Part shown: one piece after another, positions 10,666 to 21,900 of the stretch | How the letters are laid out: each line of letters starts with the position of its first letter | Numbering within the stretch: the stretch's first letter is position 1 | Source of the DNA: Owenia fusiformis | Lineage: Eukaryota > Annelida > Polychaeta > Sabellida > Oweniidae | Direction: 5' to 3' | Assembly: GCA_903813345.2 (NCBI GenBank) | Contig: CAIIXF020000005.1 | Span: forward strand, 13,025,375 to 13,085,374 | Length of the DNA: 60,000 nt | Program-made: the position numbers and the translations under genes | The notes under the pieces: model-generated | What the model was told of the DNA's origin: nothing | Seen by the model: the letters and a program-made list of their open reading frames with translations, nothing else | Databases searched by the model: none

Positions 10666-13600
10666 ATGTTTCATATCAATATGTTAAACATTGATAGGAG
10701 CTCAGATCGTATCGGAGTTCAAAATATAAACAAAATCACCAACAATGGACAGACCAGCGAGATAGCATCCAATAGTGATGTTGAACCTGTTATTTCCGGT
10801 ACGACATGTCTATCACATGTCAATAATGTCTCTTGCACTGACCTATCAGGAGGACTGGATGTGCAACATTCCAAGAATACCAATGCAAATCCATTTACTG
10901 CTACAAGTAACAGCATATGTTATACAACGTACCAGAAGACTATTAGTGAAAACAATACCGAAGATTCCAACAATATTGAAAACATTCACACTCCAACAAT
11001 AGCCACTGCCAATAATACTAAAGATGCTATTATTATGAATCAGGACTTATCATATCATATACAATTAGCGTCTGATTATGAAGAAACTTCTGATTCAAGT
11101 GATGATGATATGAGTGAGGCATCAAACGAGATCAATATTACTAGGCAAATTAATCCAGGAATCAATTCAACACCTCAAAGCCAAACAGATTCAATCAAAA
11201 CAATTGCAAGTGGGAGACCTCCCAATGGTATTACTAAAAACGGTTCAGTCAATCATATCAATGAAGCAGGAGACAAGTTAGATAATGAAACACCATGTCA
11301 CAGATCAAAAGGAGTAAAGGTTGACCCTATTATAGTGGAAACATGTTTGACCGATGCAGTACATGTTCAGAGGCCAGATGATGGAACAACTAAGATACCA
11401 CGTGTTCATGAAAACCAAGTGAGGTCTGGTTTACAGGATAGAGTATTGGATGACACAGTATATCGTGACAGGCCAGATGGTGGAACAAATAAGATTGCAT
11501 GTAGTCCCAAAAGCGAAGTGGAGTTTGGTGTAGAGGAGAAGCCATTGGATGAAGAAGGGAAAGTTCATCTAGAAGTAAGCAAAGAAGCAGGTTTACTCAA
11601 TGCTAAGATCTCAATTACTGTTGATTTTTGTATCGAAACAATTCTGTGTGATATGATTGAATCAGAGCTTGAAAATTACAGTATTTCCAAAGAATTGCAT
11701 TCTATTAAGAACACTGAAGATGAAACTGTACAAAATGTGAACAATGACTGCACAGGTTTTAAGAAACACCTCCCTTTGAGATACAAAGAACCTGTTATGC
11801 AATGTGTAGTAAATGAAAGCCCAGCTTCTTATGTCGGACAAGCTACACATGAAACAATGCAGCATACTCCTGATGTAAACGAGGTCTTATATTTTGGATC
11901 TGAGAACCCCAATAAAACAGAAAATATGGCTTTTCCCTCTCTTAAAACCAAGATTGTAAACTTGGAGTCTCTAGTAAACCATTATGATTTCGTAAAACCT
12001 GATATAGAAAATTCAGTTCTTTTTGACCATCCATATTCTCAAAAAGGTTGCACTGAAGTGGATGCTGAAAGGAAAAGGCATGTGGAAGAGCATAGAGGCT
12101 TTAATATCAAAGACATTATTTCTGCATGTGTTACCAACATTCAAAGTGCCCAAAATGAGCAAAAAGATTGCACAGAAAATTACACTGTCAAAAGGTCTAC
12201 AAGGAGTACTAATATAAGAACGCTTTCAACGATGGCCACAGCAAATATTGAAACTAATGACCATTCATTGAAAAAGAATTTTCACAAGAGAGGCTTACTA
12301 AGTACAAATGAAGAAAATACATCTATCCATAAAGATCAAATAAATGACACGGAGACAAATAAAGATGCCAGAAGACTGACACATGATCAAAAGATTAATG
12401 ACCACCAAGAGGAAAAATCTTCCCAAACAATGAAAAAGATTTGTAATATGAAAGATGTGGAACAAAGCATCGGGCAAGTAAAGCAATTAGAAAAGTCAGT
12501 ACATGCTAATGGCAAGAGGAGAGCCATATTTCCTATACAGATTGACGAAGATGACGTATTTCAGTGTCCACATTGTGATATGTCGTACAGTATGAAGTCC
12601 AAGCTGAAAAACCACCTGAGGTTACATCAAGATAGTGAAATCTTAACATTACAACATTGTAAAATAAAACGATGTCCCTATTCAACTTACTCATTAGACT
12701 TGTATAATCAACACATCAAGGGTCATGAGGGGTCGCATTCATGCTCCTGTAGTATTTGTGAATATGGATCACCGACCGTAAAAGGATTAAAACAGCATAT
12801 GGCCCTCCATGGAGTGAAACAGTTGAAACATAACCATTTCATGAGAAAACGTGGATTGGCTCCAATGCACAAATCCAGAAAAGATTCATCCCATATTTAC
12901 AGATGTAATCAGTGTGATTTGAAAACAAATCAGTTTAAAAAATTACAAAAACATAAACAAACTTGCAGACTGAAAAGCCAAACGTTATCTGTGGATTCTA
13001 TAGTGACACCACAATCCAACATACAGAATCGAGTGGAACAAGAGCCTGATAGGCCTATATCAAGTCCAACAATTAGAGGTACGTGTACTTCATACAATTG
13101 CCCGATTTGTCAGTATAGCTCTTCAAAAAGTGGATGGTTAGAAAAACACACGAGATTCCATTCCCCTCAGGCTGGTTGCTTTGTTTGTGAACATTGTAAC
13201 TTTTCTTCATTCCAATCATCACGGGTTAGACAACATCAAACACGTGATCACAAAGTAACGAAAACGGAGGTGATAGATAACAACAGAGATGCTCATATTA
13301 ATGGCATTCTACATGTTGAAAATAATGCAGTCCAGCAAAATCCTCGGGCTTCTCAATTCGATGATAGTGAAACATATCAGTCTGTATGTGAAAACAATAT
13401 AAAAAGTGAAAACCCTCTCAAGAGGAAACTACCAAATGAAAATTGTGATGAATTCACTAAAGAAATTGTCCAGCAATCTCAAAATAACCAAATTCATCTA
13501 GTGAACACAAAAACTTGCATGGTCAGACTACCACGAATTGATAGAGAAATAGCCAGAATGTGCAAAAAGAGAAAGGTTACTGATGACGAGAGAAATGCTA

Positions 13601-13866
13601 ATGATAGTGATCAACCTGAGATTGTAGCAGAGGATTTTCCAATGGATTATGAGTCAACTGTTGATTCTGAGTGCGAAGGAATGAATATATTCATATGTAC
13701 TGCGTGCCCATATTTCACGAGATTCACAGGGTACTTCCGAAGACATACCTTACATCATAGAGTGCAGCGAGGACTAACATGCAGGCATTGCTCGTATAGT
13801 TCAGATTATCAGAAAAGTATGCATAGGCATAAAAAGTGGCATAATAAAGCTAGGAAGGGTATGTGA
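10666..13866 (+). CDS. C2H2 zinc-finger frame directly following an in-frame TAA (second cistron or C-terminal part)
   Basis: 1066 codons, in the same frame as the preceding 1589-codon frame and separated from it only by the TAA at 10663-10665. The first 620 residues are Asn/Thr/Ser/Glu-rich with no domain I recognise, plus a few basic clusters. Fingers begin at residue about 632 (FQCPHC...HLRLH). A degenerate one lacking a CxxC pair, then CSCSIC and YRCNQC (C2HC-like, ending in Cys) follow, then YNCPIC and FVCEHC. After a basic patch (MCKKRKVTDDE) come the last two, FICTAC and LTCRHC, ending at residue about 1059, just before the stop. Finger style matches the upstream frame, so the two are probably one gene. 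An AATAAA lies at 13876-13881. Start codon choice is uncertain, because the frame could be entered by readthrough. Confidence 0.65.
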   Translation: MFHINMLNIDRSSDRIGVQNINKITNNGQTSEIASNSDVEPVISGTTCLSHVNNVSCTDLSGGLDVQHSKNTNANPFTATSNSICYTTYQKTISENNTEDSNNIENIHTPTIATANNTKDAIIMNQDLSYHIQLASDYEETSDSSDDDMSEASNEINITRQINPGINSTPQSQTDSIKTIASGRPPNGITKNGSVNHINEAGDKLDNETPCHRSKGVKVDPIIVETCLTDAVHVQRPDDGTTKIPRVHENQVRSGLQDRVLDDTVYRDRPDGGTNKIACSPKSEVEFGVEEKPLDEEGKVHLEVSKEAGLLNAKISITVDFCIETILCDMIESELENYSISKELHSIKNTEDETVQNVNNDCTGFKKHLPLRYKEPVMQCVVNESPASYVGQATHETMQHTPDVNEVLYFGSENPNKTENMAFPSLKTKIVNLESLVNHYDFVKPDIENSVLFDHPYSQKGCTEVDAERKRHVEEHRGFNIKDIISACVTNIQSAQNEQKDCTENYTVKRSTRSTNIRTLSTMATANIETNDHSLKKNFHKRGLLSTNEENTSIHKDQINDTETNKDARRLTHDQKINDHQEEKSSQTMKKICNMKDVEQSIGQVKQLEKSVHANGKRRAIFPIQIDEDDVFQCPHCDMSYSMKSKLKNHLRLHQDSEILTLQHCKIKRCPYSTYSLDLYNQHIKGHEGSHSCSCSICEYGSPTVKGLKQHMALHGVKQLKHNHFMRKRGLAPMHKSRKDSSHIYRCNQCDLKTNQFKKLQKHKQTCRLKSQTLSVDSIVTPQSNIQNRVEQEPDRPISSPTIRGTCTSYNCPICQYSSSKSGWLEKHTRFHSPQAGCFVCEHCNFSSFQSSRVRQHQTRDHKVTKTEVIDNNRDAHINGILHVENNAVQQNPRASQFDDSETYQSVCENNIKSENPLKRKLPNENCDEFTKEIVQQSQNNQIHLVNTKTCMVRLPRIDREIARMCKKRKVTDDERNANDSDQPEIVAEDFPMDYESTVDSECEGMNIFICTACPYFTRFTGYFRRHTLHHRVQRGLTCRHCSYSSDYQKSMHRHKKWHNKARKGM

Positions 13867-14515
13867 TGTGTTAGAAATAAATAAGAGACAAAGACTTTCT
13901 ATAATGAGCAGACTGTGAGATGTACATTGTATCATTAGTATAGCAGAGATATAGAATGAGCAAGTTTCTAATAGATAGTAAGAGAAAGACTGTGATAGGG
14001 CGCATAGTTTCATTCTTAAAAGTATGTGTGATCATCGATAGTGTGAAAACGCTATGTCAACTAGAAGTGTAATTAGATAAGCACAGTATTTACTTTTGAC
14101 ATACAAAAAGAAGAGATGGTTATTGGTCTTTGACATTTATTGACAGTTTTCCTTATCTGGTTTGTTCTCCTTAAGACTACAGATGAAGGTTTACATGGTG
14201 GCAATATTGTTGATTATTGTAAAGTGTCTGTTCGTAAAGAGAAGATTTAAAAAGATAGATCATTACCGTCCCATCTGTCAACCTAGTCCCTATGGTTATT
14301 GCCAACATCATATTCTAGCTCAAGTTTGCCATCTATCAGCATCACTTCATCTCGGCATATTAGAGTATAGTTTTCATGCCATGCAAGTGAGTTTATGTTT
14401 TGTAGACCAATTATATTCAAGTTAATGCATGTTCAATACTAACTGTACCGATGTTTGATTATGATTTTATGTTTTATAAATTATGTTCGTACATGTTGTC
14501 CAGAAACTAAGAGTA
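13867..14515 (+). other. Probable 3'UTR and downstream flank of the zinc-finger gene
   Basis: No coding exon is seen. AATAAA occurs at 13876-13881, only about ten bases after the stop codon, which is short for a 3'UTR; a later signal may be used instead. The small frame at 14162-14425 shows no domain. Confidence 0.35.
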
Positions 14516-14519
14516 CGTT

Positions 14520-15400
14520 TGCTGAATTGAATATGATAATTTATAGTTTTATGTGCCATACCAAATTTATTGATCATAGTAAATCATAATATTATGTTTC
14601 ATACCAAATGTATTGATAATGGTAATTTATAATTTTATGTGTAATACCAAACCTAAAAGTACATTTGCTTCCTGTTATTTTTAGGACATGTGTATTTCTC
14701 ATGCAAAAGTACACTTCTATCGTATAAAGGCAGGGATGTTAATTTATACATTTATGTGTCATACGAAATGTATTGATTATGGTAATTTATAGTTTTATGT
14801 GTCATATCAAATGTATTGAATATGGTAATGTATAGCTTTATGTGTCATACTAAATGTATTGATCATAGTAATTCACAATATTATGTTTCATACGAAATGT
14901 ATTGATTATGGTAATTTATAGTTTTATGTAGCATTTCAAATGTATTGATTATGGTAATTTATAGTTTTATGTGTCATATCAAATGTATCGAATATGGTAA
15001 TTTATAGTTTTATGTGTCATACTAAATGTATTGATCATAGTAATTCACAATATTATGTTTCATACGAAATGTATTGATTATGGTAATTTATAGTTTTATG
15101 TAGCATTTCAAATGTATTGATTATGGTAATCTATAGTTTTATGTGTCATATCAAATGTAATGAATATGATATTTTATAATTTTATGTGCCATACCAAATG
15201 TTTTGATTATGGTAATTTATAATTTTATGTTTAATACCAAATGTATTGATTTTTGGTAACTTATAGTTTTATGTGTCATACCAAATGTATTGATCCAGTA
15301 TTTCATAATGGTATGTTTTAATCCAAATGTGTTGATATGGTAATTTATAATATTATGTTTCTTACCAATTCATAGTTTTGTTTCATTCCGAATGAATCAA
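14520..15400. repeat. 43-bp minisatellite with 172-bp higher-order period
   Basis: About 20 degenerate monomers with consensus phrases 'atgtattgattatggtaatt' and 'tatagttttatgtgtcata'. The marker phrase 'gatcatagtaattcacaata' occurs at 14861 and again 172 bases later at 15033, which is four 43-bp monomers, so blocks of four units were duplicated. The array is AT-rich and non-coding. Confidence 0.85.
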
Positions 15401-16506
15401 CAGTGTGATTATTTTGGAAATTGTAATTGAGGTCATTCTAGTATGGTTATGTATTGAAAAGTACATTTACTCTTTTTTAATCAAGTATGTAATCGAGTTA
15501 TATACCAAAAGTAAGGTATACAATAATTGTACTTTTCACACTGAAATTCTAAGAACACTGAATCAACGAAAATTATTACTTCATATTTGATAAATCTGAA
15601 GAGACTATTTTTTTGAATTGGTAGTACAGATGGCTTTGCATTTTTTAAAAACATGAATATTTATTTTTGTATTTGTTTTATATAGAGTTCATCATTACTA
15701 TATAGAGCTTATAATTACTGATATACTCTATGCTGATGATCTGATATGTACACTATAGAATATTTAAAAAAGTGTTTGTCTTACATATTCGTTTTAATTG
15801 ATAAAAACTTAAGAACATTCTGGAACCAATAAAAAAAAGTTTAAATCAAAATGTTGTTCAATTGAAGTGTGATAAATCTTATTATTCCATACTAAAGTAT
15901 ATAGGTGAATAACATGCAGGAATATAATTGATATCTGAAGTGAGCGGGTGATATATATATATATATGGGGTCCATTGATCGTTTTCATGATAAGGCTCAT
16001 CAAATGCTGTGCGAGTGTATTGCACCCGCGTGTATACGAAAATACAGCCTAAAACATACAGTTGCATAATACGAGTATTTATATTTCTCATATGTTAATA
16101 GAGTAATAGGCAAATTGAAATAACAAGCGTGGCTACACATATATGCCTTTTTGAAAAATGGTTTTAGAGTACTTTATTTACATGCTTATACTATCTTTTT
16201 AACAAATGATTGTAGAAGCTAGAACCATTTTAAAAGTTTATAACACCATAAATTGTACCATGATTGTAAGTGTTCGAAGAATCATTTCTTTTTCTGTCCT
16301 TTGTATTAGGCTTAGATGCAAAATTATGGAAAAATCAGTTTCTGTTCTAAAATGTGAGAACGCAAAGTTGTAAGTTATTATGAAAGAAATGGTTCAGTGT
16401 GTAAAGCTATAAGTCTGATAATAGACAGTTAATATAATAGGGCCAGACAGTCTGTTCCTGTATTGGTGCAAGCAGCATTGTCTTGTTCGGGGCAATTTAC
16501 AGCCCT
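15401..16506. other. Convergent intergenic region and 3'UTR of the large minus-strand gene
   Basis: There is no coding exon. A short (AT)n run lies at about 15951-15966. On the minus strand an AATAAA is present at 16173-16178, about 330 bases past the stop codon of the large gene, making it a plausible polyadenylation signal. The two genes of the window converge on this region. Confidence 0.45.
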
Positions 16507-18919
16507 TCATTTCTCGTAACTAAATGATAGAATACTCGAGGTATAAAACCCAGCCGAATTTATAGCAGTCACTGTCAAATAATGGCCAAGTGAATTATCA
16601 ACAGCATAAAGTGTGAAAGCTGTTTCTTTTGTTTCAACCCATTTCATGATGTCACTTCCGCCAGGATTTGTTCCAATAGTAAGTTCATAATAGAGGTCGC
16701 TGTCGGATATGAATACACCTGCCCATGACAACAGTACTGTAGTTTCATCCAACCAAGCAGTTGTCATTTTAACATCTGGAACAAAACAAGCGGGGAAATT
16801 ATCTCCCTCGATTTTGAATTATATTTACACTCAAATAAAATGCAAAACGAAACCCCCCAGGTCCACGCGCACTCTGAAGTACGTAATAAAAGTGGTAAAA
16901 AGATTTGATACGTCTGCACACTGTTACCTGTTATATTAGGTGGAAGTGTTTCTGTAGTAAAGAATACTTGAACACCGTCACTGATACCTCCAACCATATC
17001 AACAGCCTGGATCATCGCCTATATGTATAACATCAGTTCTGCATTATCATTGGTGTATATAGACTAAATAATGCCCATCAATCGTATCTATACATGTTTT
17101 AAAATTTGAACAAATCGAGTATAGATTCTATCAGTAAAATTTATCTTCAATTAAGTAGGCTATTCCAAAAAGGTAATTTCATTTTCCAAAGAACAATTCC
17201 CTAGAATAGTTATTGATCGAGATTCCCAAAAACATTCATATTCGGTATTCAGTATCAGGTGGCTTGGATATGGTGAATATCCTATGGCGTTGGTATCACT
17301 TTCGCATTCAGTATTTTATTGGTATTCTCTAGATACGATTTGTTTGTTTTTTATAACAGAAACTTCAGAATTATTCCTAAATAAAAAATTATCGTTGCCA
17401 TGGACATAATTAACGAGTGGACAATGGACTTAAATTTTAGGAAATTTATGTGAATGATCCTCTGATCGATTACCTTGTATTGTTGGTTTTGTTTGAAAGC
17501 AATAGGTTTCATTGTGACTTGCTGTCGTCCATTAACCCCAAGTTCATATGAGGAATTCAGTTGGTTTGCACTTGTCGACCCAATGTTTAACTGAAATATA
17601 TCGACAAAGAAGAAATAAATACTTGAAATTACGAACACTTGGCACTATTTTTGGTGGAATATATATATATTAAATATTAAATTAATTTCTAAATGTTATT
17701 ATACAGCTAGGCCAGTCATATCTAACACTTCTAGGAGTTGAAACAGATTGATGTACCGTATAATGATGAATAGAATCACGATGCTTCCGGAATCCATCCC
17801 ATTTGATTCGAATCATATCAATGTCATTTTGTATTCCATCTTTACACGTAAAGTGTGAGTTTTTGTTGGGCAATGTTTCAATCAATGCAGTTGAGACATC
17901 AGGGGGCTGGTGAACTAATTTTACTCCAGAAGACGAGGCCTCGCTCCACAGGCCGTGGGCGTTGAAGCAACGAACGGTTGCATAGATCGTTGACCCATGT
18001 TCGATCATAACATGGTTGGAAAATGTAAACACCATTGGATTTCCGACAAATGCAACATGTGTATAACCAACCACATTGTCTGAACCAGGCATGTTTCCTA
18101 ATTTAAAATAAGAATTATGAAACAGTTATAAACATCAAAGGAGAGGTTTCAAACATCTTACCACGCAAGAAGCCCCTCTTATATCAAACAAATGGACATC
18201 CATCATCAATATATTCTTAGATCTATAACGCTTTATTTTTATACAGTTCCTATATCTGTGGGACAACCAGATAATTCAAACAATATGGACACTCTGAGAG
18301 ACTTTGAAATAAGTTCATAACTTAAATAAGGTTTGGTCTTTGAAATACAAGCCTTGAGAATTTCGAATTTTCCCCACTTTACTGCTTGTCCATAACTCGT
18401 ATGAACCTGATGTTGGTATCACTAAAAAGTTGAGTCCGTAAAGGACCACCTACACAAGGCTAGTCTGGCAACACTTAATGCAATATAATTACCAAATGCG
18501 ACTTTGCAATGGCTTGTTCCTGTTTCAGTATCTTCAACTTCCCACTTGGCAGTTAAGTTGTGTCCTTTCTGATATCGAATTTCTAAAACATTGAATCAAA
18601 AACATATTTAGTAACATGGCGGTATGAGTACATACATCACTTGTTAGACTACATCTATAGGGCATAAGTCGCATAAAATAACATTTTAAAATGATATCAC
18701 CTTGATCTTGACTATGCCATACGTGTTTGATGACAGGGGGCGTGTGGTCAATAACAATTGGATCAGCATATATGACGCTAGCCAAGCCTGCGTTATTGCG
18801 CACCAACAGAGTCACGTGAACCACCATGCCATGAACAAGATGGAGATTCGTGTTTATCCCATATGATTTCCGCCCAACACTGATATATGATTGCAGCTGG
18901 GTTCCGCCTTGTACGAGAC
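16507..18919 (-). CDS. Exons 41-46: C-terminal FN3-like units and stop
   Basis: Exons: 18701-18919, 18493-18582, 17757-18097, 17474-17590, 16928-17018, 16507-16775. Phases chain 1-1-1-0-0-1-stop. They carry VHVTLLVRNNAGLASV with PIVIDHTPPVI, YATVRCFNAHGLWSEASSSG, KWDGFRKHRDSIHHYT joined to LNIGSTSAN (which restores the 'HYxxxIGS' motif and fixes the GTACAT donor), then SWAGVFISDSDLYYELTIGT and HYLTVTAINSAGFYTSS before TGA. The protein ends right after the last FN3 strand, with no transmembrane helix or GPI-like hydrophobic tail. Confidence 0.87.
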
Positions 18920-21900
18920 CTTTAATATATAATGCACTTGATGATTTCATTTTTTACATTAGATCAGTGCTGACTTGGCCTTCATGTTAAAAAAGCTAAA
19001 ATATACATGGTTATACATTCGGAGGCCGAAAAACGATAAGTATGTGTTTTTACTTGTAAAGCTAGAAAACATTCTGATCCAACCTCATATTTGGTAGTGA
19101 GAATAGGGGATTAAGATCGTGTATTATTTTCAAAACTGAACAACTTCGTTAATTAATTAATTGCCACAAACCTATAGCCCATGATACATCATCGATATGA
19201 CTTTCATAATCTAACACCTGCCAATGAGCATGTATTGAGGACCATTCCCCAGCTTGCTGATGGGTAACTTCTATCTCCCCACCTGTCGATACGTGATTCA
19301 TCAGTTCAACTCTAACGGCATCGACTAATAACCCAGCATTTCGCCCCACTGTTTCTATTCCTATCGTGGATGTATCATTTTTCGCAACAAATGTGTACAG
19401 ATGTTTATGCCAAGCTATTTGGGAGAATTCTTTCGATTTCAAATTTGGATGGCCGTTGTTATTTTTAGTGACGTCTTGACGTGGGAAGATGTGGAATGTT
19501 TCCTCTGCGCCAGGAATGATAATTTTGCCAGTTTGCATCATATGTTTTATCGGAGGGTTTGGTGGGTGACTCACGGAGAACTGAACTGCGTATACACTTC
19601 CTATATCTGTCGCTATATTTTGAAAGATACCACCCAACAAAAGACACGCATTGTTGTCATCTCTCGCTTCGCCATCCTTGCTGTTCACGACAACAACCTT
19701 AGTTCCCGGCGTTATTTTCCAATGACGGGGAGCTGAGTTGGTTGAGTTGAACCACAGTGGATGATCATGGATATCAAACTTCGATTCGTCTTCCTCAAAG
19801 GACGGATTTTGAAGTAAGTTTGCGCCGGTCGTTGCTACATGCATTATGTCGGGTGGGGTTGTATCAACAGTTACCCCATCAGATGATACTAGAGTTGAAC
19901 GATGTCCTCCAGCATCCATTGCCTGCACTTTTGTGTAGTATTTACCTAATGCGAGAAAAATCAAATTAAGAGTCAAAAGATTTAAAACGAAAAAACAACG
20001 ATACGAAAATTCTACAATTGTTAATCAAAGTAAGGTAAAATCACATTACCAGACTTCAAAGGACTGTTGGTTGTTATCGACACAGCGGTCTGTAGTCCAA
20101 CATTATGAGATGGAACCACATCACATGTTGGAGTGTCTGGTTCAGTCCCTATACAACAAGTATAGTGGTCAATCCCACTGTGACGGTCATAGAAGCCATG
20201 CCATTGTGCGTGAAGTACTGTCGTCTCGTTGGTGTAGTCATCATCGTGTAGAACTGAAATTAGCGCCATGTTCTCGTTACAAAAATACCCCATATATTTT
20301 GAATGGAACAAATCATGATTTTTTATGTATCCGTATACAAAACTTTTTATTTCAAGTTTCATAATTTGATCCGTTCAGAATTATGTATATCAACACAATT
20401 GTTCTAAATTATTGAAAAATGTGGATTACGGGAGAGTGTCAATTGACTAAGAAAATCATACATTCTTTCTTCGATTAAGTGTTCTTCAAGATGGCAATAC
20501 CCCATGCCCTTCGTAATGTCAAAGACAATTGCGTCACTTTACCATGCTACTTAAATAAATAGATTTAAGTAATTTCAGGTTACAACAACGTATTATCGTA
20601 TCTAGTATAATTATTTAATATCAATAACTTAAATCTACGTACATCTGCCATCAAGAACTATTCCAGGTACTGGTGGCTCTATATCTACAACGAATCCGTC
20701 TGAGACCTTAGACGTTTCTAATCCAGTGTTTGACACTGCGATTACCGTTGTGTAGTACTTCTGACCAGGCGTCAAAGACAACCCAGTCAACCGGGCACTG
20801 GTTTTAGTCTGTATTTTAAACTTAAAGGTATCGTCATCTAAAATCAATGATCACTCCGTTAATAGATAAAATATGGCCAAAGGGGAAATATATGGGCATA
20901 CAACAGTGGTTAATATATTCAAACACAACCCCGGGCAACACAATCCCATTGTTAAACATGTAAAAAAAATCGACGAGAGCCGGAGAATGGGCTATAGAAG
21001 ATCTAGAAGATCAATTCCTTTAGGAGAAAAATAATTCATGAAGCTAACTGTAAACTGAAATCACCAGTTTAAGGGGAGTGATATTATACCTTACCTTGTA
21101 AAGCAGTTCCGATTCCCAACAGGTAATGAGATATGCCAGATTCCTCATCAGAAAACACACCAGTCCAACTAACACCGATGCTATCAACATTGCTCGTGAA
21201 GTCTTTGTCAAACCTAACAATCGCATCATCACTTTCCTCAACCTTGAACCAACCATGATAATACATGTTTTTTTCAATAAAATAAAACCAAAACTAGTCG
21301 AACTAAAGTTGCAAACATAATCCAACCTCATTTAGTTATTTTACTCCCAGTTTGTATTAACAAAAATATTTTGCGAACAGAGACTTTTGAGCCATTGGTG
21401 GCAACACGCTATTCAAGAAGTAGTGTTTGAAGTGACTTATTAACAATGCCAATTTCATTTTATTTGTATATTTTGATACTACGCTTTAATACGTACATAA
21501 AACAACATTCATGTCTTATATGTGATTTATATGAAAATTAACATACGTGTCTTATACGTGAAACCATAGGTGGTGTAATATCAATTGTTATCCCATCAGA
21601 TTGGAACACGGTATATGTGGAGTCATTGTACCACGCTCGTACATAGAATATGTACTTTTGTCCTTGATAAAGTCGACCTGAAACCAAAAAGACCCTCAAT
21701 CTGGCATCAGTTAAACCTATCTATTAACGTTTATAAACGTATCAGTAGCATTATTTAAATGAATAATATGTATGTACATACTTAAGGTGGGAGTTATAAC
21801 TGCATGGTTGTAAAATCCAGTTTCAAACCAAATCCGGTCACGAGCTACATCATCGAATACACCACTTCCAACATCAGATCCATCTAACCCTGCTGTATAT

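Noticed and set aside
14162-14425. 87-codon plus-strand frame after the zinc-finger gene
   Set aside because: Composition resembles random AT-rich DNA, with no homology signal and no splice structure.
16507-16600. Possible hidden donor extending the large gene to a membrane anchor
   Set aside because: The frame reaches TGA directly after a complete FN3 strand, no good donor with a continuing exon is seen, and a polyadenylation signal follows at 16173-16178.
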